Origin: Parachlamydiales bacterium
GTDB taxonomy: Bacteria > Chlamydiota > Chlamydiia > Chlamydiales > SM23-39
DNA: 64,000 nt
Reading direction: 5' to 3'
Assembly (NCBI GenBank): GCA_019694475.1
Contig: JAIBBX010000004.1
Span: 186,001 to 250,000 of the forward strand
The position numbers and the translations under genes are program-made. The stretch's first letter is position 1. Each line of letters opens with the position of its first letter. The notes under the pieces were generated by a model. That model saw nothing but the letters and a program-made list of their open reading frames with translations, was not told the origin of the DNA and did not search any database. Positions 59,975 to 64,000 of this stretch are shown here, one piece after another.

Positions 59975-62791
59975 TTACCATTTCCAGTCGAGGCGTAAGT
60001 TGCCATGCTGATTGAAAAGAATCGTGTGCGAATCGGGTGAAAATTCAGCGTTATACCCAATCATTAGGCTATAGCACCGGTAGGCTACCGAAAGCTCGAA
60101 ATTGACATTGAATAGGTTCCAAGACTCATCCCAGCCAATGACAGAAAAAGGGATGGAGCCCCCTGCGAAGGTCGCTTGGAGTTTCGGCCGCTGGAGGGGG
60201 TACATATTCACCCAGCCAATCGAGACGAGGGGCGATACGCACATGGTTTCAGCGGCGTTGCGGTCTTGAATCTGAAGGCCGAGGCCCAGTTCAGATCTAA
60301 GAGTGCTGTCTGTGCGGGCAAAAACGTTTAGATCCAGTCCTCCCGCTCCCTCTTCAGAGAATTTATGGGTATGCAGATAGAGATAATCGATATTGGCGTA
60401 AGGATAGAAGTAAGCTTGCGGCGAGCCGAAAAGATAGGCCAGTGCTAACTGGCTTGTGATGTCAAAGGCTTGAAAGTCTGCATGCGCATGGCGGTCGGTT
60501 GCGACGAATTCCATGTGCCGGTCGGTGTCATAAAAATCCATTCCAGCAAGACACGATCCGCCCACATAAAACCCATCGACTTGCGTATCAAAGTAGAAGC
60601 CGCCATAGAGTCCTGTTACATCGCCTTTGCCTCGATGGTCGTGCCATTCAAGGCTATTTCGAGTCCAAGCCCCGCCTGCGCCTAAGACAAAGTATTCATT
60701 GATCTGACCATCAAATCCGAAAGCAAGGCCGCCAGTATTCGCTTGGAAGCCGATTTCAAGACCATGCTTTTTCATCGTCAGTGTGTTGCCCAAGCCCTCT
60801 ACCCACAGTCTGCTCGGGTTATTGCAAGAGCAAGGCAGGTAGGGAAGACGGTGAAAGAGCGAAATCAGCTGGCTGTTCACTTCCGTTTGCATTTCGGTAA
60901 ATGCGCTATATGGAGCAGGATGCATTTGATCGAGCGCTGCATTGATCGTTGCGTTACTTTGCCCGATGAAGGAATTGAATATGTTCAGAAGATCCTGCGA
61001 AAGTTGATCGGCGGCGTAAAGAGCATCGATATTATGGCCTACTGCTGCTGTATTCGGATTAGAGAATGGAAATACAGCGAAAGGCGCGGAAATCACAATA
61101 TCTAATATTACGTCTGTTGCTGTATACGTCGCAGTTGGCGCAAAAGCTGGATTCGTGGATGTAATTGGGCCAAATGTGCCTGCAAGGCCTGTGGAAGTGA
61201 GAATAGTATAATTGGCGCTAAAGCCATAAAATCCGGGAATCGGAGCTATTTGAAGAGCGCCCGAAATTGTGGCAGCTCCAAGGACAGCTATTTTATCTGA
61301 TGCAAGAGGAGCAATGTTGATGTTGGTTTGCCCCCCTAGCCCATATGTTAGCATTCCATTAATCGTTAAAGTGCCAACTGTTGACCCTTGACCGGGGTCG
61401 ATGATGCCGAAGTTTATAGGAGGTCCTCCAACTGTAGTAGGTCCAACGGTGCCAAATCCGCTTAAGGTTCCTCCTTGAATTGTAACTGAAGAACTGGCAA
61501 GTGAGCCATTGACAGCGAGTGTTCCTTGGTTGATTTGAGTGGGGCCGGTATAGGGACTTGTGCCGGTAAAGGTGACAGTTCCAGATCCTACTTTTGTGAC
61601 TAGCCCCCCTCCCATGGGGTTGGAAATAGCCCCTGCATATGTGCCGTCAAAGTTTTGGCTAAAAGTTACCTGAGAAGTTGGGGCGCTGAGGGTAATATTC
61701 CCTTGAAGGCCATTCGTCGTGCCGGAAAGATGTGTATTTGCAGCGACAAAAGTTCCGCCTGAATAGCTATTGGTCCCAACGAAAACAAACGTTCCGCCGC
61801 CTTGAACTGTAAGATTGCCGGCTCCACTAAAATTGCCGCTGAAAGTATTGGTCGCTCCACTTTGTATGATTGCATTTCCCGAGATTGTTCCAGATCTTGC
61901 TGTTGAAATGGGTGCTGTGATAGTGAGCTGTCCATTCCCAATATTTAATGAGCCTGCGCTGTTGCCAAGGTTGCCATCGCTGGAAATACTCAATATGCCG
62001 CCTGAGATAGTGGTCCCCCCTTGATAGGTATTGGCCGCGGTAAGAACCAGAGTTCCAACATCACCTTTAGTCAGAGATCCCGCTCCGCTGAGCACCCCCG
62101 TTAAGGTTAGGATAGATGCTATAGGGTTGACATTGATCCCTGCATTGCCGGTTAGAGAAATAGAACGCGATGGACTAGCGGTTGCTGTAAATAAGAGAAT
62201 CCCATTATGGATTGTAAGCGCTTTTGAAGTGTCGCCCAAACTATTATCCATTCCAACACTAAGTGTTCCAGCGTCAATCGTCACAAGTCCAGTATATCCT
62301 GAGTTATTTGCTGTTAATTGAGTGGTCCCAGTGCCCTCGGTTGTGAGGTTTTGGGAGCCAGATAATACGCCATGGATTTGGAATAAGCTTGTTGAAGATT
62401 GAGTGAGGATTAGAGGGCTTAGAAGGTTGATATTCGCATTGATAACATTCGGGCCATCATTTACGTTCAATTGGGCGCTTCCGCCAGTTGATACTTGAAA
62501 AGCAAAGCTGCCTCCTGCTGGATTGATTGTGTAACCCGCGCCTAGATTTAGATCTAGTTCTCCGAGAGTGCGCACAGCCGGCATGGGCATTCCCAATAAG
62601 ATAATGTTATTCATTGCCCCAGAAAGAATCGCTACGTCGCCTCCTCCCAGGGTAGTACCTGGAACTGTCATAGATTGCCAGTTTCCTGGCGTTCCCCAGT
62701 CCGCACTGGACGTCCCTGTCCAAGTATCTGTTATGCCAAACAAGTTGAGTGTTTGGAAAAAAAGAGCAATTGGGATGCATTTTCTAAACAT
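59975..62791 (-). CDS. Type Va autotransporter with autotransporter-associated strand repeats
   Basis: A 938-residue surface protein. A signal peptide (MFRKCIPIALFFQTLNLFG) precedes a passenger (about 25-570) built of autotransporter-associated beta-strand repeats: GSLTKGDVGTLVLTAANTYQGGTTI, LTVQGGGTFVFVGTNSYSGGTFV, GLVTKVGSGTVTFTGTSPYTGPTQI. The C-terminal ~290 residues form the translocator barrel (RLWVEGLGNTLTMKKHGLEIGFQ onward), ending WKW. It lacks the GGAI and FxxN repeats of chlamydial Pmp proteins, so it is a separate autotransporter type. AAGGGA lies just before the ATG. It is inserted between euo and recJ, which are direct neighbours in Chlamydia. Confidence 0.88.
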   Translation of the reverse strand: MFRKCIPIALFFQTLNLFGITDTWTGTSSADWGTPGNWQSMTVPGTTLGGGDVAILSGAMNNIILLGMPMPAVRTLGELDLNLGAGYTINPAGGSFAFQVSTGGSAQLNVNDGPNVINANINLLSPLILTQSSTSLFQIHGVLSGSQNLTTEGTGTTQLTANNSGYTGLVTIDAGTLSVGMDNSLGDTSKALTIHNGILLFTATASPSRSISLTGNAGINVNPIASILTLTGVLSGAGSLTKGDVGTLVLTAANTYQGGTTISGGILSISSDGNLGNSAGSLNIGNGQLTITAPISTARSGTISGNAIIQSGATNTFSGNFSGAGNLTVQGGGTFVFVGTNSYSGGTFVAANTHLSGTTNGLQGNITLSAPTSQVTFSQNFDGTYAGAISNPMGGGLVTKVGSGTVTFTGTSPYTGPTQINQGTLAVNGSLASSSVTIQGGTLSGFGTVGPTTVGGPPINFGIIDPGQGSTVGTLTINGMLTYGLGGQTNINIAPLASDKIAVLGAATISGALQIAPIPGFYGFSANYTILTSTGLAGTFGPITSTNPAFAPTATYTATDVILDIVISAPFAVFPFSNPNTAAVGHNIDALYAADQLSQDLLNIFNSFIGQSNATINAALDQMHPAPYSAFTEMQTEVNSQLISLFHRLPYLPCSCNNPSRLWVEGLGNTLTMKKHGLEIGFQANTGGLAFGFDGQINEYFVLGAGGAWTRNSLEWHDHRGKGDVTGLYGGFYFDTQVDGFYVGGSCLAGMDFYDTDRHMEFVATDRHAHADFQAFDITSQLALAYLFGSPQAYFYPYANIDYLYLHTHKFSEEGAGGLDLNVFARTDSTLRSELGLGLQIQDRNAAETMCVSPLVSIGWVNMYPLQRPKLQATFAGGSIPFSVIGWDESWNLFNVNFELSVAYRCYSLMIGYNAEFSPDSHTILFNQHGNLRLDWKW

Positions 62792-62836
62792 GATCCCTTA
62801 AGACATACTATAAAACTTTTCAGTCGTCAACTTGAA

Positions 62837-64000
62837 TTAGACAAGCTGAAAATCTTTAATCTGCAGCTGAATGCTCGCTTTATTGAGAAAGAGATTCACA
62901 TGAGGAGTAAAGGCAATGCGGAGCATGATGTTTTTGCGCCTAATCTGATCTCTTCGATCAGCAAGTCCAAATGCAATCCCTTCCAACATCCTGTCTCCTT
63001 GTTCTAAAAAGAGCTTTAGATGATATTTGCCGACGACTTTTGGCGGCCAAACTTGCATGGCATCGCAGTAGAGGATCGGAGAAGGATTTTCATTTCCGAA
63101 AGGCTCGAGCAGATTCAGCGATTCCATAAAGTCAAAGGTGAGATCGTTGAAATTGATCTTCGCGTCGAGATGCAGTTTTGCAACGACATCTTGCTCTTTA
63201 AGAGCTTGGTCTGCCGCTTCAATGAAACGCTGCTTGAAGAGGGGAATATTTTCTTCTTTGATGGTGAGTCCAGCCGCATAATCATGCCCGCCAAAATTGA
63301 CGAGCAATTCTTCATTGCGTTTAAGAATGGGAAGAAGGGGGAATTCCGGAATCGTCCGAATCGAGCCTTTGCCCATTCCTTGTTCGATGGAGATGATGAG
63401 AGTGGGGCGGTTGTATTGCTTGGCGATGCGCGCGGCAATGATGGGTATGATTCCTGGATGCCATTTATCTGAGGAAAGGATAATCGCTTTCTCCTGAGAG
63501 ATCTCCGGATGCTGGAACATGAACTCTTCAATATCATCCGAGGCCACTTTTTCAATTTTCTGCCGTTCGATGTTGTGAAGATCGAGCTCTTTGGCCAATC
63601 TTTCCGCTCCGTCGCTATCGCGGATGAGGAGAAGTTCGACTCCTTTAATGGGGTCTGCGATCCGTCCGAGAGAATTGAGTTTGGGAGCAACTTTTGAGGC
63701 GATGTCTACAGGAGAAAACTCGCCTTGCGTCATTTCACTGACCTCAAAAAGCTTTGCAAGGCCGACCCGTTTCATTTTTTTCATCTGTTTGAGGCCGTAT
63801 CGAACGAGAATGCGATTTTCTCCGATCAGGGCGCCCATATCGGCGACGGTGCCAAGAGCTACGAGGTCGAGGTAGTTTTTAAGGTCGATTTTAGAAGGGC
63901 TGATCTCCTCCGATTCGATGAGCTGATTGATGATCGCATGGGCCAGCTTAAACGCAACGCCAACTCCTGTTAACTCTCGATTGGGATAGGTGCTGTTGAT
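62837..64000 (-). CDS. recJ: Single-stranded-DNA exonuclease RecJ, 5' end outside window
   Basis: The last 388 codons of recJ, a 5'-3' single-strand exonuclease in recombination repair. From the window edge the frame reads YPNRELTGVGVAFKLAH and LDLVALGTVADMGALIGENR, both RecJ DHH-domain signatures, so it does not start at the ATG at 63838. The DHHA1 domain follows, with FGGHDYAAGLTI, and the C-terminal OB-like domain with LLEPFGNENPSPIL. The gene start and first catalytic motifs lie beyond 64000. Confidence 0.95.
   Translation of the reverse strand: MNSTYPNRELTGVGVAFKLAHAIINQLIESEEISPSKIDLKNYLDLVALGTVADMGALIGENRILVRYGLKQMKKMKRVGLAKLFEVSEMTQGEFSPVDIASKVAPKLNSLGRIADPIKGVELLLIRDSDGAERLAKELDLHNIERQKIEKVASDDIEEFMFQHPEISQEKAIILSSDKWHPGIIPIIAARIAKQYNRPTLIISIEQGMGKGSIRTIPEFPLLPILKRNEELLVNFGGHDYAAGLTIKEENIPLFKQRFIEAADQALKEQDVVAKLHLDAKINFNDLTFDFMESLNLLEPFGNENPSPILYCDAMQVWPPKVVGKYHLKLFLEQGDRMLEGIAFGLADRRDQIRRKNIMLRIAFTPHVNLFLNKASIQLQIKDFQLV

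Noticed and set aside
1..64000. CRISPR arrays, prophage, insertion sequences, replication origin, rRNA genes
   Set aside because: No regularly spaced direct repeats, transposase or integrase genes, DnaA-box clusters or rRNA-like sequence were seen.

Overview
The window comes from an environmental (amoeba- or arthropod-type) member of the Chlamydiae, probably order Parachlamydiales. The evidence is a set of chlamydial hallmark genes: the developmental regulator euo beside recJ, an NTT-type nucleotide transporter, the polA-coaE-(island)-rho neighbourhood, dnaQ-tsaE-DUF2709, the tail-specific protease tsp, gltX, leucine dehydrogenase, and a MurA with Asp in place of the catalytic Cys. Several genes are typical of environmental chlamydiae rather than Chlamydia itself: MOMP-like barrels, a LanM, an adenylate cyclase and LRR and WD40 proteins. 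The species cannot be fixed from the sequence alone.

Layout. 1-3.5 kb: a truncated outer-membrane protein gene, a frameshifted remnant and two tandem MOMP-like porins, one carrying a hairpin-rich in-frame insertion. 3.5-5.3 kb: dnaB with a cupin gene. 5.3-7.4 kb: a CPBP protease and an SDR epimerase. 7.4-10.8 kb: a VirK-like secreted protein and a complete class II lanthipeptide synthetase (LanM) of the CCG type, preceded by a CRP-like palindrome. 10.9 kb: tRNA-Ser(GCU). 11-15 kb: metal P-type ATPase, a membrane protein and rho. 15.3-21.9 kb: an accessory island (lipase, helical-repeat protein, methyltransferase with a repeat-derived tail, two envelope proteins) that separates rho from coaE-polA-DUF1653-sppA (22-26.5 kb). 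26.6-28.8 kb: double GIY-YIG protein, PgsA-like and DedA proteins. 29-34.6 kb: a tightly overlapping operon of Cache-adenylate cyclase, inverse autotransporter and amino-acid permease. 34.7-38.3 kb: an LRR protein with a PP1-docking-like N-terminus, converging on the NTT transporter. 38.4-45.7 kb: housekeeping genes (pgk, dnaQ, engB, tsaE, DUF2709, leucine dehydrogenase, argS). 46.4-53.9 kb: a Cdc20/Cdh1-like WD40 protein, epmB, murA, an ATP-grasp protein, ispF, an orphan receiver and cysJ. 53.9-64 kb: gltX, a candidate effector, tsp, euo, an autotransporter and the 3' part of recJ.

The most striking item is at 46435-47868. This bacterial protein has the full linear layout of a eukaryotic APC/C co-activator (Cdc20/Cdh1): C-box DRFIPDR, a Y-x2-LL-x3-L-x-G motif, the ILDxPxLxDxFY lead-in to the WD40 propeller, GGNDN and GSQV signatures, and a C-terminal Ile-Arg tail. 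Together with the LRR protein's GILK plus KRVSF motifs (the SILK/RVxF pair used to dock protein phosphatase 1), it suggests effectors aimed at host cell-cycle control. The CCG-type LanM with no visible precursor or transporter is the second main point of interest.
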